From: CALROG01 sp943369755
Lineage (GTDB): Bacteria > Pseudomonadota > Gammaproteobacteria > Burkholderiales > Burkholderiaceae_C
Length of the DNA stretch: 64,000 nucleotides
NCBI GenBank assembly: GCA_943369755.1
Contig: CALROG020000006.1
Coordinates: 1 to 64,000 of the forward strand
Direction of reading: 5' to 3'
Within the stretch, counting starts at the first letter, position 1. Each line of letters begins with the position of its first letter. A program made the translations under genes and the position numbers. Of the stretch, positions 42,490-51,075 are shown piece by piece. The notes under the pieces were generated by a model, which did no database searches, was not told where the DNA came from, and worked only from the letters and a program-made list of their open reading frames with translations.

Positions 42490-43395
42490 ATGGGAATCAG
42501 CCAATACATCAAGGAAATCGGCCGTGGCAAGCAGGGTGCGCGCTCGCTGACGCGCGCACAGTCGGCAGACCTGATGGGCCAGGTGCTTGACGGGCAGGTC
42601 ACTGACCTGGAGATCGGCGGCTTTTGCCTGGCCATGCGCATCAAGGGTGAAACCCCGGAAGAAATGGCCGGTTTTCTGGACGCCGCCCAGGCCCGTCTGA
42701 ACCGGCTGCCCGCCAGCAACCGGCCGCTGGTGGTGCTGCCCAGCTACAACGGCGCACGCAAGCTGCCGGTGCTGACGCCGCTGCTGGGCCTGCTGCTGGC
42801 GCGCCGGGGCCTGCCGGTGCTGATTCATGGCACAGCTACCGAGTCAAGCCGTGTTTCAGTGCCAAATGTGCTTGCAGCCCTCGAATTACCTGCGCCAACC
42901 ACTATCAAAACGATAGCAAATGGGGAATTGGCATTTGTTGCCACAGAACTGTTGAACCCCGCGCTCAAGCGCTTGCTGGACGTGCGCCGGGCGGTGGGCT
43001 TGCGCAACCCGGCTCACAGCCTGGTCAAGCTCATGAACCCTTGCGACGGCCCGGCCGTGATCGTGAGCAGCTACACCCACCCCGAGTACGCGGTGTCGAT
43101 GGCCGCAGTGTTAACGCTGATGGGCAGCACGGCGCTGCTGTTGCGTGGCACCGAAGGCGAAGTGGTCGCAGACCCGCGCCGCATGCCGCAAATGGACGGC
43201 TTTGTCCGGGGCCAGCGCCAGCTTTTGCAAGAAGGCCAAAAGGGCACCGTCACTGACCTGCCCTCACTCCCCACCGACACCGACCCGGCAACAACGGCCA
43301 CCTATATCCGCGCCGTGCTGGCCGGCCAACAACCGGTACCGGCGTCGATTGCGCAGCAGGTGGAACATATCTTGCGTCTGGCAGAAGCATCATGA
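42490..43395 (+). CDS. ybiB: TrpD2/YbiB-like DNA-binding phosphoribosyltransferase-fold protein
   Basis: The 301-residue protein has the anthranilate phosphoribosyltransferase fold (GQVTDLEIGGFCLAMRIKGE; RPLVVLPSYNGARKLPVLTP; VGLRNPAHSLVKLMNPCDGP). YbiB/TrpD2 members bind nucleic acids without sequence preference rather than making tryptophan. Residues about 126-146 come from repeat family A, in frame. It sits 73 bp after nasA and overlaps cobA by 4 bp, tying it to the nitrate operon. Its role there is unknown. Confidence 0.85.
   Translation: MGISQYIKEIGRGKQGARSLTRAQSADLMGQVLDGQVTDLEIGGFCLAMRIKGETPEEMAGFLDAAQARLNRLPASNRPLVVLPSYNGARKLPVLTPLLGLLLARRGLPVLIHGTATESSRVSVPNVLAALELPAPTTIKTIANGELAFVATELLNPALKRLLDVRRAVGLRNPAHSLVKLMNPCDGPAVIVSSYTHPEYAVSMAAVLTLMGSTALLLRGTEGEVVADPRRMPQMDGFVRGQRQLLQEGQKGTVTDLPSLPTDTDPATTATYIRAVLAGQQPVPASIAQQVEHILRLAEAS
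42864..42926 (+). repeat. Interspersed palindromic repeat, family A, copy 5 (in coding sequence)
   Basis: CAAATGTGCTTGCAGCCCTC, then CAACCACTATCAAAACGATAGC. It is closest to copy 3 and is read in the same frame as copy 1. It is diverged in the middle (CGAATTACCTG). Confidence 0.6.
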
Positions 43396-44159
43396 ACAGC
43401 AGCGGAAAAGTTACTTTGGTAGGTGCCGGCCCGGGCGACCCTGAGCTGCTCACGCTCAAGGCTGTAAAGGCCATCGAGGCAGCCACCGTGCTGCTGGTTG
43501 ATGATTTGGTGAGCGACGCTGTTGTGGCCTTTGCCTCGCCGCGCGCGCGCATCGTGCATGTGGGCAAACGCGGCGGCTGCAAGAGCACGCCCCAGGCCTT
43601 CATTGAAAAGCTGATGCTGATGGCCGCGCGTGAAGGCGAAAACGTGGTTCGCCTGAAGGGCGGCGACCCTTTCATTTTTGGCCGTGGCGGCGAAGAGGTG
43701 GAACACCTGCGGGCTGCGGGTGTGCGGGTAGAGGTGGTCAACGGCATCACCTCGGGCCTGGCGGCAGTGACCTCGCTGGGCGTTTCACTCACCCATCGGG
43801 AGCATGCGCACGGTGTGGTGTTTGTCACCGGCCATGCCAAACCGGGTGACCAAGGTACCGACTGGCGCGCGCTGGCTGCCACCGCCCGCGACGCCAAGCT
43901 CACCCTGGTCATCTACATGGGCGTCAGCGGCGCACAGCGGATCCAGGACGAGCTGCTCACGGGTCTGCCAGCGGCAACGCCGGTGGCCATCATCGAGCGC
44001 GCCAGCTTGCCCGACCAGCGCCACGCCGTCAGCACCCTCAACCAGCTGCGCGCCACGATTGACCGCGAAAGGCTGGCCAGCCCGTGCGTGATTGTGGTGG
44101 GCGATGTGGTTGGTGGTGTGGCAGCGGCAGGTCAGGCCGCCCGCACGCTCGCGGCCTGA
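43392..44159 (+). CDS. cobA: Uroporphyrinogen-III C-methyltransferase
   Basis: This 255-residue enzyme makes precorrin-2 from uroporphyrinogen III with two SAM, the first step to siroheme. Motifs are VTLVGAGPGDPELLTLKAVK, VRLKGGDPFIFGRGGEEVEH, and VVNGITSGLAAVTSLGVSLTHRE. It lacks the CysG dehydrogenase/ferrochelatase part, so the later steps lie elsewhere. It is the last gene of the nitrate operon and supports NirB. Confidence 0.95.
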   Translation: MNSSGKVTLVGAGPGDPELLTLKAVKAIEAATVLLVDDLVSDAVVAFASPRARIVHVGKRGGCKSTPQAFIEKLMLMAAREGENVVRLKGGDPFIFGRGGEEVEHLRAAGVRVEVVNGITSGLAAVTSLGVSLTHREHAHGVVFVTGHAKPGDQGTDWRALAATARDAKLTLVIYMGVSGAQRIQDELLTGLPAATPVAIIERASLPDQRHAVSTLNQLRATIDRERLASPCVIVVGDVVGGVAAAGQAARTLAA

Positions 44160-44190
44160 CCTGTCCGCCCCGCCGCATACACTGCGGCCC

Positions 44191-45414
44191 ATGCATTTGT
44201 TTGACGTGGTGGTGATCGGTGCCGGTGCCGCCGGCCTTTTTTGCGCCGGCATTGCGGGGCAGCGCGGCCTGAAGGTCTTGGTGCTGGACCACAGCGACAA
44301 GGTGGCCGAGAAAATTCGCATCTCGGGTGGTGGCCGCGCCAACTTCACCAACCGCGACATCGACGTACGCGCGCCGCACAAGCACTTCATCAGCGACAAC
44401 CCGAACTTCTGCCGTTCGGCACTCAGTCGCTATACGCCGCAACTGTTCATTGCCTTGCTGCAAAAGCACGGCATTGGCTTTCATGAAAAACACAAAGGCC
44501 AACTTTTTTGCGACCGCTCCGCAGAAGACCTGATCCAGATGCTGCTGGCCGAATGCGCAGCAGGTGGCGTGCAGCGTTGGCAACCCTGCGCCGTCCATGG
44601 CCTGCGTCTTGGTGCCACTGGCTATGAGATCGACACGGCACAGGGCACGGTTCACGCCGCCAGCGTGGTGATTGCCACCGGCGGCCTGTCCATCCCGAAG
44701 ATTGGGGCCACGGACTTTGGCTACCGGGTGGCCGAGCAGTTTGGCCTGCGCCTGGTGCAGCCGCGTCCGGCCCTGGTTCCTCTGACTTTTGATGGCGACA
44801 ACTGGGCACCCTATGCGCAATTGGCGGGGTTGGCGTTGCCGGTGCAGATTGAGACCGGCGCTAAAAAAGAACGGATGGCTTTCATTGAAGACTTGCTGTT
44901 CACCCACCGCGGCCTGAGCGGCCCGGCGGTGTTGCAGATTTCAAGCTATTGGCACGCTGGGGCACCCCTGCGCCTGAACCTGGCACCCGAAGTGAATCTG
45001 CCCGAAGCCCTGGCCCGGGCCAAGCACCAGTCGCGCAAACTGGTCGCCAACGAGTTGGCCAACCTGGTGCCGGCCCGCCTGGCGGACGCCTGGGCGCAGC
45101 AAGACGCCGCCTGGCAGCGCCCGGTGAACGAGGCCACCGACAAGGCGCTGAACCAATTGGCCGAGCGCCTGGCGCGCTGGGAAATTACACCCACAGGCAC
45201 CGAGGGCTACAAAAAAGCCGAGGTCACCGCGGGTGGCGTGGATACCCGAGACCTGTCGTCCCAGACGCTGGAATCGAAACAGCCAGGCCTGTACTTCATT
45301 GGCGAAGTTGTTGACGTAACCGGCTGGCTGGGGGGCTACAACTTTCAGTGGGCCTGGGCCAGCGCCCATGCCTGCGCAATGGCCTTGCCAACAACGAGCC
45401 CCGACACCGCTTGA
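44191..45414 (+). CDS. HI0933/BaiN-family FAD-dependent oxidoreductase
   Basis: The protein has 407 residues. The start MHLFDVVVIGAGAAGLFCAG leads directly into the FAD-binding GAGAAG; the longer frame from 44092 overlaps cobA. RISGGGRANFTNRD and the C-terminal GEVVDVTGWLGGYNFQWAWA are signatures of the HI0933-like flavoprotein family. The substrate is not known. It is 31 bp after cobA but may be outside that operon functionally. Confidence 0.88.
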   Translation: MHLFDVVVIGAGAAGLFCAGIAGQRGLKVLVLDHSDKVAEKIRISGGGRANFTNRDIDVRAPHKHFISDNPNFCRSALSRYTPQLFIALLQKHGIGFHEKHKGQLFCDRSAEDLIQMLLAECAAGGVQRWQPCAVHGLRLGATGYEIDTAQGTVHAASVVIATGGLSIPKIGATDFGYRVAEQFGLRLVQPRPALVPLTFDGDNWAPYAQLAGLALPVQIETGAKKERMAFIEDLLFTHRGLSGPAVLQISSYWHAGAPLRLNLAPEVNLPEALARAKHQSRKLVANELANLVPARLADAWAQQDAAWQRPVNEATDKALNQLAERLARWEITPTGTEGYKKAEVTAGGVDTRDLSSQTLESKQPGLYFIGEVVDVTGWLGGYNFQWAWASAHACAMALPTTSPDTA

Positions 45415-45438
45415 ACCGGGCTTAAAAACCGTTATAAT
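45411..45438 (+). promoter_or_regulatory. rpsU: Sigma-70 promoter of rpsU
   Basis: TTGAAC (-35) and TATAAT (-10) are separated by 16 bp. The -35 overlaps the last codons and stop of the flavoprotein gene. Transcription would start near 45445 and give a leader of about 120 nt. Confidence 0.75.
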
Positions 45439-45457
45439 TCAAGGCTTTGCTGGCAAA

Positions 45458-45489
45458 CCCCCACGGCCTGATCACCGTTCAAGTGGGGG
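45458..45489 (+). promoter_or_regulatory. Hairpin in the rpsU 5' leader
   Basis: CCCCCAC pairs with GTGGGGG across an 18-nt loop, near the start of the leader and about 75 bp before the S21 start. It could take part in ribosomal-protein feedback; no known motif is recognised. Confidence 0.5.
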
Positions 45490-45565
45490 ACATCAGCGGT
45501 TATGGAGCACGGGCCCGATCTTCCCTTGACCCCTCTGGCTGCACAAATCTGGAATTCATTTCGTA

Positions 45566-45778
45566 ATGACCACCATTCGCGTTAAAGAAAACGAACCCTT
45601 CGACGTGGCGCTGCGCCGCTTCAAGCGCACCATTGAAAAACTGGGCCTGCTGACTGACTTGCGCGCCCGCGAGTTCTACGAAAAGCCCACCGCCGAGCGC
45701 AAGCGCAAAAAGGCGGCGGCCGTCAAGCGTCACTACAAGCGTGTTCGCAGCATGCAGTTGCCCAAAAAGCTGTTCTGA
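45566..45778 (+). CDS. rpsU: 30S ribosomal protein S21
   Basis: The protein has 70 residues. TTIRVKENEPFDVALRRFKR and the basic C-terminus (RKRKKAAAVKRHYKRVRSMQ) are typical of S21. It acts in translation initiation on the 30S platform. It has its own promoter and an intrinsic terminator. Confidence 0.97.
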   Translation: MTTIRVKENEPFDVALRRFKRTIEKLGLLTDLRAREFYEKPTAERKRKKAAAVKRHYKRVRSMQLPKKLF

Positions 45779-45801
45779 TCGCCTGCCCTCGCGGCACCCG
45801 A

Positions 45802-45836
45802 AAAGCCTGCCTGGGGACGCTCATGCAGGCTTTTTT
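45802..45836 (+). terminator. Intrinsic terminator after rpsU
   Basis: AAAGCCTGC pairs with GCAGGCTTT across a 14-nt loop and is followed by a T-run. It starts 24 bp after the rpsU stop and 25 bp before yqeY. Confidence 0.9.
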
Positions 45837-45860
45837 CATTCCCGAACACCGGAGTCAACC

Positions 45861-46307
45861 ATGAGCCTCAAAGCCCAGATCACCGAAGACATGAAATCTG
45901 CCATGCGCGCCAAGGACAGCGAGCGCCTGGGCACCATCCGTCTGCTGACCGCTGCCATGAAGCAAAAGGAAGTGGACGAGCGCATTGAACTGGACGATGC
46001 GGCCGTGATTGCCATCGTCGACAAGATGCTCAAGCAACGCAAGGACAGCATTGAGGCCTTTGAAAAGGCCAACCGGCAAGACCTGGTTGACAAGGAAGTG
46101 GCTGAGGTAAAAGTGCTACAGGTCTACCTGCCGGCCCGCCTGAGCGCCGAAGAAGTGGCCACCGAGGTGCGGGCCATCGTGGCGGAACTGGGTGCCAAAG
46201 GCCCCGGCGACATGGGCAAAGTGATGGGCGCCGTCAAAACCAGACTCGCCGGCAAGGCTGACATGGGCCAGGTCAGCGCCGCCGTGAAAGCCGCGCTGGC
46301 CTCCTGA
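45861..46307 (+). CDS. yqeY: GatB/YqeY domain protein
   Basis: The 148-residue protein begins MSLKAQITEDMKSAMRAKDS. It has the YqeY signature RLGTIRLLTAAMKQKEVDER and the C-terminal GKVMGAVKTRLAGKADMGQV, a domain shared with the GatB tail that contacts tRNA. The function of the free protein is uncertain. It commonly follows rpsU in Proteobacteria, as here. Confidence 0.92.
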   Translation: MSLKAQITEDMKSAMRAKDSERLGTIRLLTAAMKQKEVDERIELDDAAVIAIVDKMLKQRKDSIEAFEKANRQDLVDKEVAEVKVLQVYLPARLSAEEVATEVRAIVAELGAKGPGDMGKVMGAVKTRLAGKADMGQVSAAVKAALAS

Positions 46308-46311
46308 TTCC

Positions 46312-46391
46312 AGTGCCACCGCAGAACCGGCTCTGCCGGGCTGCTGATGGTGCCCCCTTGAGGGGGGCGCCGCTGGCGCTGCGGGGGTGGA
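46312..46391 (-). repeat. GC-rich interspersed repeat, family B, copy 3
   Basis: Read on the minus strand: GGCGCCCCCCTCAAGGGGGC, then CAGCCCGGCAGAGCCGGTTC. It fills the space between convergent yqeY and pmbA and its strong stem may serve both as a terminator. Confidence 0.75.
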
Positions 46392-46392
46392 C

Positions 46393-47769
46393 CTAACTCC
46401 CAGCCACCTTCATGCGGTTGACCAAGATGGAGCCCACGGTCTTGGCCCCGTAGTTGTAGGCGTCGGCCCCCACGGCCTCGATGCCCATGAGCATGTCCTT
46501 CAGGTTCCCGGCGATGGTGATTTCCTGCACCGGGAAGGCAATCCGGCCGTTCTCCACCCAAAAGCCGCTGGCTCCGCGCGAATAGTCGCCGGTCACATAG
46601 TTCACACCCTGGCCCATGAGTTCGATCACAAACAGGCCAGTACCCAACTTGCGCAGCATGGCGTCCAGATCATCTGCGGCGCGGGTCAGGCGCGAGCGCA
46701 GAACCAGGTTGTGCGAGCCGCCAGCGTTACCGGTGGTTTTCAGGCCCAGCTTGCGCGCCGAGTAAGTGCTTAAAAAATAGCCTTCCACCCGGCCCCCATT
46801 CACCACAGTGCGAGCTTTGCAACGCACGCCCTCTTCGTCAAACGGCGAGCTGCCCTTGCCACGCAATACATGGGGGTCTTCGGTAATGTCAATGTGCTTG
46901 GGAAACACCGGCTTACCCAAAGAGTCCAGCAAAAAGCTGCTCTTGCGGTACAGCGCACCACCGCTGACGGCCTGCACAAAACCACCCAGTAAACCAGCCG
47001 CCAGCGGCGACTCAAACAAAACCGGGCACTGCGTCGTGGCGATCTTGCGCGACTTCAAGCGGCTCAATGCACGCTGCGCCGCATAGCGGCCCACTGCCTG
47101 CGGGCTGGCCAGCTCGTCGGCGCTGCGCATCGAGCTGTACCAGGCGTCGCGCTGCATGTTGTTGCCCTTGCCCGCAATCGGTGCCACCGAAATGCTGTGG
47201 CGTGAGCTGGCATAGCCACCGCGAAAGCCGCGCGTGTGCGCACTGAAAAAATGACTTTGCTGCGCTGACACGCCTGCGCCTTCGCTGTTGGTAATGCGCC
47301 GGTCAGTGGTCAGTGCCGCGTCCTCGCATTCCAATGCCAGTGTGGCCGCCTGCTCGCTGGTGATGGCCCAAGGGTGAAACAGGTCCAGGTCGGGTTGGTC
47401 ACGGGCCCGGGCGATGTCGTCGGCGTCGGGCAGGCCGGCCACCGGGTCTTCGGCGGTAAAACGCGCAATGTCGTAGGCGGCCTGTACCGTTTGCTCAATC
47501 GCGGCAGGTGAAAAATCCGAGGTACTGGCGTTACCACGCCGGTGGCCCACATAAACCGTCACGCCCAGCGACTTGTCCCGGTTGCGCTCCACCGTTTCAA
47601 GCTCGCCCTTGCGTACTGAAACACTCAGGCCACAGCCTTCCGAGGCCTCGGCACCGGCGTCGCTGGCACCAAGCTTTTTTGCGTGGGCCAGGGCTTGGTC
47701 CACAAGTTGCTCAAAATTCGTGCGGGTATAGGCAAAGCCACTGTCGGCTCGGGAAGCGGGGGTATTCAT
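46393..47769 (-). CDS. pmbA: Metalloprotease-like protein PmbA/TldE
   Basis: The protein has 458 residues from MNTPASRADSGFAYTRTNFE; upstream ATG/GTG codons to 47847 are less likely and overlap the region of darP. It is the TldE half of the TldD/TldE protease involved in peptide maturation such as microcin B17 and in CcdA turnover. As expected for TldE it lacks HEXXXH and depends on TldD, which is not in the window. ASEGCGLSVSVRKGELETVE and GVSAQQSHFFSAHTRGFRGG are family segments. Confidence 0.92.
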   Translation of the reverse strand: MNTPASRADSGFAYTRTNFEQLVDQALAHAKKLGASDAGAEASEGCGLSVSVRKGELETVERNRDKSLGVTVYVGHRRGNASTSDFSPAAIEQTVQAAYDIARFTAEDPVAGLPDADDIARARDQPDLDLFHPWAITSEQAATLALECEDAALTTDRRITNSEGAGVSAQQSHFFSAHTRGFRGGYASSRHSISVAPIAGKGNNMQRDAWYSSMRSADELASPQAVGRYAAQRALSRLKSRKIATTQCPVLFESPLAAGLLGGFVQAVSGGALYRKSSFLLDSLGKPVFPKHIDITEDPHVLRGKGSSPFDEEGVRCKARTVVNGGRVEGYFLSTYSARKLGLKTTGNAGGSHNLVLRSRLTRAADDLDAMLRKLGTGLFVIELMGQGVNYVTGDYSRGASGFWVENGRIAFPVQEITIAGNLKDMLMGIEAVGADAYNYGAKTVGSILVNRMKVAGS

Positions 47770-47831
47770 ATCGGCAGCTATGATACTTGTCGCCATGCGC
47801 CGGGCTGTCCTGTCGCGGCGAAACCCCCACC

Positions 47832-48464
47832 ATGTCACGCAAACCAAAAAAAGGCTACTACGTCCAGGGCCAGTTCGTCGCTGAAGGCAGCGAACTCGAC
47901 CTTGAACTCAAGGCCGAGCTCAAAGGCACCACAGAAGCCAGCAGGACCGAACTCAAACGCGAAAGCACCGAGCTGCAGAAGCTTGGCGAGTCGCTGCTGA
48001 CGCTACGCGAGGGTCTGCTGACACCGCTGGCGCTGTCCGAGAAGCTGACCGACGCACTGGCCGAGGCCAAGCGGATCACCAACTTTGAGGGCAAACGCCG
48101 CCAGATGCAGTTTGTGGGCAAGCTCATGCGCGGGCTGGCTCCCGAAGTGCTGGACGCCGTACGGGCTGCGTTGGCGGAGCAACATAGCGGCTCCGCCGCC
48201 GCCGCCCAAGCCCTGCACCACGCGGAGCAGTGGCGCGACCGCCTGATTGCCGACGACGACGCGGTCGGCCAGTGGCTGCAGCAGTACCCGGGCACGGATT
48301 CACAACAGCTGCGCGCGCTGGTGCGCCAGGCCCGCAAGGACGCGCAGCCCGACAAAGCCTCGGTGTCACAGGGTCTGGCACCGCGTCGCAGTCGCGCTTA
48401 CCGCGAAATCTTCCAGTTGGTGAAAGAGCAGCTGGAAGCCATACCTGAGCCAGACGATGAGTGA
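47832..48464 (+). CDS. darP: Ribosome biogenesis factor DarP/YjgA (DUF615)
   Basis: The protein has 210 residues from MSRKPKKGYYVQGQFVAEGS. AEAKRITNFEGKRRQMQFVG and the C-terminal SRAYREIFQLVKEQLE are typical of YjgA, which associates with the late 50S precursor. It is divergent from pmbA, the usual arrangement, and overlaps mog by 8 bp. Confidence 0.92.
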   Translation: MSRKPKKGYYVQGQFVAEGSELDLELKAELKGTTEASRTELKRESTELQKLGESLLTLREGLLTPLALSEKLTDALAEAKRITNFEGKRRQMQFVGKLMRGLAPEVLDAVRAALAEQHSGSAAAAQALHHAEQWRDRLIADDDAVGQWLQQYPGTDSQQLRALVRQARKDAQPDKASVSQGLAPRRSRAYREIFQLVKEQLEAIPEPDDE

Positions 48465-49056
48465 ACACGAACCGCTGCGCATCGGCATTGTGTCCATCAG
48501 CGACCGCGCCTCCACGGGTGTCTATGAAGACAAAGGCCTGCCGGCACTGAAAGACTGGCTGACCCGAGCATTGCGAAACCCGATCACCTTTGAGCCCCGT
48601 TTGATCCCCGACGAGCAGGCGCTGATCAGCGCCACTTTGATCGAGCTGGTGGACGCCAAATGCGTGCTGGTACTGACCACCGGCGGCACCGGCCCGGCGC
48701 TGCGCGATGTGACCCCCGAGGCCACGCGAGCCGTTGCCCACAAGGAAATGCCCGGCTTTGGCGAGCAGATGCGCCAGATCAGCCTGCGTTTTGTGCCGAC
48801 AGCGATTCTGTCGCGCCAATGCGCTGTGGTTCGTGACAAATGCCTCATCATCAACCTGCCGGGTCAACCCAAAGCTATTCAGGAAACGCTGGAGGGGCTC
48901 AAATCGGCGCAAGGCGACCAATTGGTGCCTGGCATCTTCGCCGCAGTGCCTTATTGCGTAGACTTGATTGGTGGCCCATGGCTGGAAACTGACGACGCCG
49001 TCTGCAAGGCCTTTCGCCCTAAAACCGCCACCCGGCCGGCCAGGCCACCCCACTAA
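48457..49056 (+). CDS. mog: Molybdopterin adenylyltransferase
   Basis: The 199-residue enzyme adenylates molybdopterin before Mo insertion. LRIGIVSISDRASTGVYEDK, LTTGGTGPALRDVTPEATRA and LPGQPKAIQETLEGL are the MogA signatures. The cofactor is needed by the nasA product some 6 kb upstream, although no regulatory link is visible. Confidence 0.94.
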   Translation: MSEHEPLRIGIVSISDRASTGVYEDKGLPALKDWLTRALRNPITFEPRLIPDEQALISATLIELVDAKCVLVLTTGGTGPALRDVTPEATRAVAHKEMPGFGEQMRQISLRFVPTAILSRQCAVVRDKCLIINLPGQPKAIQETLEGLKSAQGDQLVPGIFAAVPYCVDLIGGPWLETDDAVCKAFRPKTATRPARPPH

Positions 49057-49067
49057 CAGGAGTCCGA

Positions 49068-50459
49068 ATGAAGCACTTGTTTGCCGCACTCGCACTGGCT
49101 GGCGTCGCCGCTGGCGCGCTGGCCCAGGTGCCCGCACCAGAACCCAGCCTGAGCTATACGGTCAAGGCATCAGACAAGCTGATCCGTCTGTCGCGCGACC
49201 TGCTGGTGCGCCCCGGAGCCTGGGGCGAAGTCGCAAAGTTCAACCAGATGAAAGACCCAAACTTCATCAAGCCTGGGCAAAAAATCAACATCCCGCTTCG
49301 GCTGCTCAAGTTCCGGCCAGCCACGGCCCGGGTGGTCAGTGCAGCCGGTGATGTGCGGCTGGGCGGCGCGCCGGTAACGGTTGGAATGGAAGTCCCCGAG
49401 GGCGGCCGACTCCAAACCGCTGCCAACAGCTCGGCCGTGGTGCAACTGGGAGACGGCACCCAGGTCAAGCTGTTGCCCGGTACGCTGGCCGACGTGGTGA
49501 CCAACCGCGACTACGCCATGCGCGACGCGTCAGCCAGTGGCTCCACCACCTGGTTTTCAGGGCTGATCCGGCTGGCCCAGGGGGCGCTGGAAACCCTGGC
49601 CACGCGAACCCAAAACCGCGCCACGCCGCTGCAGATTGAAACCCCCACCTCGCTGGTGGGCGTGCGTGGCACCCAGTTCCGGGTGGCCTATGAAGACCCG
49701 GTAACCCGCAACGCCCGCACCGAGGTGGTTGAAGGCCTGGTGCGCGCCGACAACACGGCCCAGCAAAGCGGTGCCGACCTGCCTCAGGGCACGGGTGCGG
49801 TAATCAACCCCACTGAGCGCGAAGTGCGCGTTGTGAAACTGCTGCCCGCGCCTGACCTTTCCGCACTGCCCGCTGAACTCAACAAGCCGCAGGCCCTGTT
49901 GCCGATGCCGGTGCTGGCGGGTGCCAGCGCCTACCGGGTCCAGGTGGCCAGTGACGAAAAGTTCGACAGCATCGTGCGCGACCTGAAAGTCACCAGCGCC
50001 AGCGTTGACCTGGGCAGCCTGGCCAATGCCAACTGGTTTGCCCGGGTGCGCGGCATTGATTCGCAAGGCCTGGAAGGCTTTGACGCGGTCAAGCTGGTGA
50101 CCATCAAGGAGCCCACGCGCTGGCGCATCACCGGCTCAACACTAAGCCTGCGCGAAGGCCGCAACCAGCTTGACTGGTCGGTACAGCGCGACAACGGCCA
50201 GCCGCTGGCGGTGCAGCGCTTCACGCTGGAGCTGGCCGCCGACGCCGCCTTCACCAACGTGCTGCAACGCCTGGAGCCCGCCACGCCCAGCGTGCAACTG
50301 GCTGAACTCAAGCCAGGCATCTATTATTTGCGCCTGCGCCCGGTGCTGGCCGACGGCAAGCTGCTAGACACCGCCGTGTTCCGAATGGACCTGTCGGCCA
50401 ACTGGGGCGTGACCGTGTTTGACAATAGCTTTCCGCTGGTGCCCGTGGCCAGCCAATAA
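49068..50459 (+). CDS. Secreted LysM-FecR domain protein
   Basis: The 463-residue protein has a Sec signal peptide (MKHLFAALALAGVAAGALAQ). It continues with a LysM domain at about 29-75 (YTVKASDKLIRLSRDLLVRP...PGQKINIP), a FecR domain at about 85-240 (GGRLQTAANSSAVVQLGDGT; TPTSLVGVRGTQFRVAYED) and a C-terminal half with FnIII-like strands (SAYRVQVASDEKFDSIV). It is predicted to bind peptidoglycan in the periplasm. In relatives such genes often lie next to CHASE2-type adenylate cyclases; here two cyclic-nucleotide-binding genes follow. Confidence 0.83.
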   Translation: MKHLFAALALAGVAAGALAQVPAPEPSLSYTVKASDKLIRLSRDLLVRPGAWGEVAKFNQMKDPNFIKPGQKINIPLRLLKFRPATARVVSAAGDVRLGGAPVTVGMEVPEGGRLQTAANSSAVVQLGDGTQVKLLPGTLADVVTNRDYAMRDASASGSTTWFSGLIRLAQGALETLATRTQNRATPLQIETPTSLVGVRGTQFRVAYEDPVTRNARTEVVEGLVRADNTAQQSGADLPQGTGAVINPTEREVRVVKLLPAPDLSALPAELNKPQALLPMPVLAGASAYRVQVASDEKFDSIVRDLKVTSASVDLGSLANANWFARVRGIDSQGLEGFDAVKLVTIKEPTRWRITGSTLSLREGRNQLDWSVQRDNGQPLAVQRFTLELAADAAFTNVLQRLEPATPSVQLAELKPGIYYLRLRPVLADGKLLDTAVFRMDLSANWGVTVFDNSFPLVPVASQ

Positions 50460-50477
50460 CCGTACTGGAACCCCGCT

Positions 50478-51056
50478 ATGGACAGTATCGTCACCGAAAA
50501 ACGCACCTGGACGCGCTCGGATGTCGCCGATCTGCTGGTCTCGAAGACCGCCCTGACCGAGCTGAATCTTGAGCACGCGCTACAAATCGTGCGCCTGCTC
50601 ACGCCCCAGCGCATCAAGGCCGGAACGGTGCTGATCCACGAAGGCGTGACCAACACCGGTTACATGGCGCTGGTGTTGCAGGGCGACGCAGTGGTCCAGA
50701 ACGAAATGCGCGGTGCCTTGCACGACAGCATGGTGCTCAGCATGCTGGGCACTGGCAGTCTGTTTGGCGAGTTGGGCGTGCTGGATGGCAAGCCCCGTTC
50801 CGCGACCGTCACCGCCATTACCGACATGGACATCGCCGTGCTTGACCGTCCGGCGCTGGCCCGGTTGATTGAAACAGTGCCTGCGGTGGCCTGCGCCCTC
50901 ATGGGAGCCATCATGGCGCGCGTGGCCGAGCGGCTGCGCGCAACCAACAACAAGGTCAAGACCCTGACCGCTTTGAACCTGACGCTTCAAGACGAGCTGG
51001 CCGCGCTACGAACCGGCGCGCCCGCAGTTGACCTCGATATCGACCGCGCGGCTTGA
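50478..51056 (+). CDS. Cyclic-nucleotide-binding domain protein, paralogue 1
   Basis: The protein has 192 residues. A CRP/PKA-type nucleotide-binding barrel spans about 35-150, with GSLFGELGVLDGKPRSATVT as the phosphate-binding cassette (Glu, Arg-Ser-Ala). There is no DNA-binding domain; the C-terminus is a short coiled coil (RLRATNNKVKTLTALNLTLQ). Its start MDSIVTEKRTWTRSDVADLL closely resembles paralogue 2. The partner is unknown. Confidence 0.85.
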   Translation: MDSIVTEKRTWTRSDVADLLVSKTALTELNLEHALQIVRLLTPQRIKAGTVLIHEGVTNTGYMALVLQGDAVVQNEMRGALHDSMVLSMLGTGSLFGELGVLDGKPRSATVTAITDMDIAVLDRPALARLIETVPAVACALMGAIMARVAERLRATNNKVKTLTALNLTLQDELAALRTGAPAVDLDIDRAA

Positions 51057-51075
51057 AGCCGCTGGGGAGCACCTG

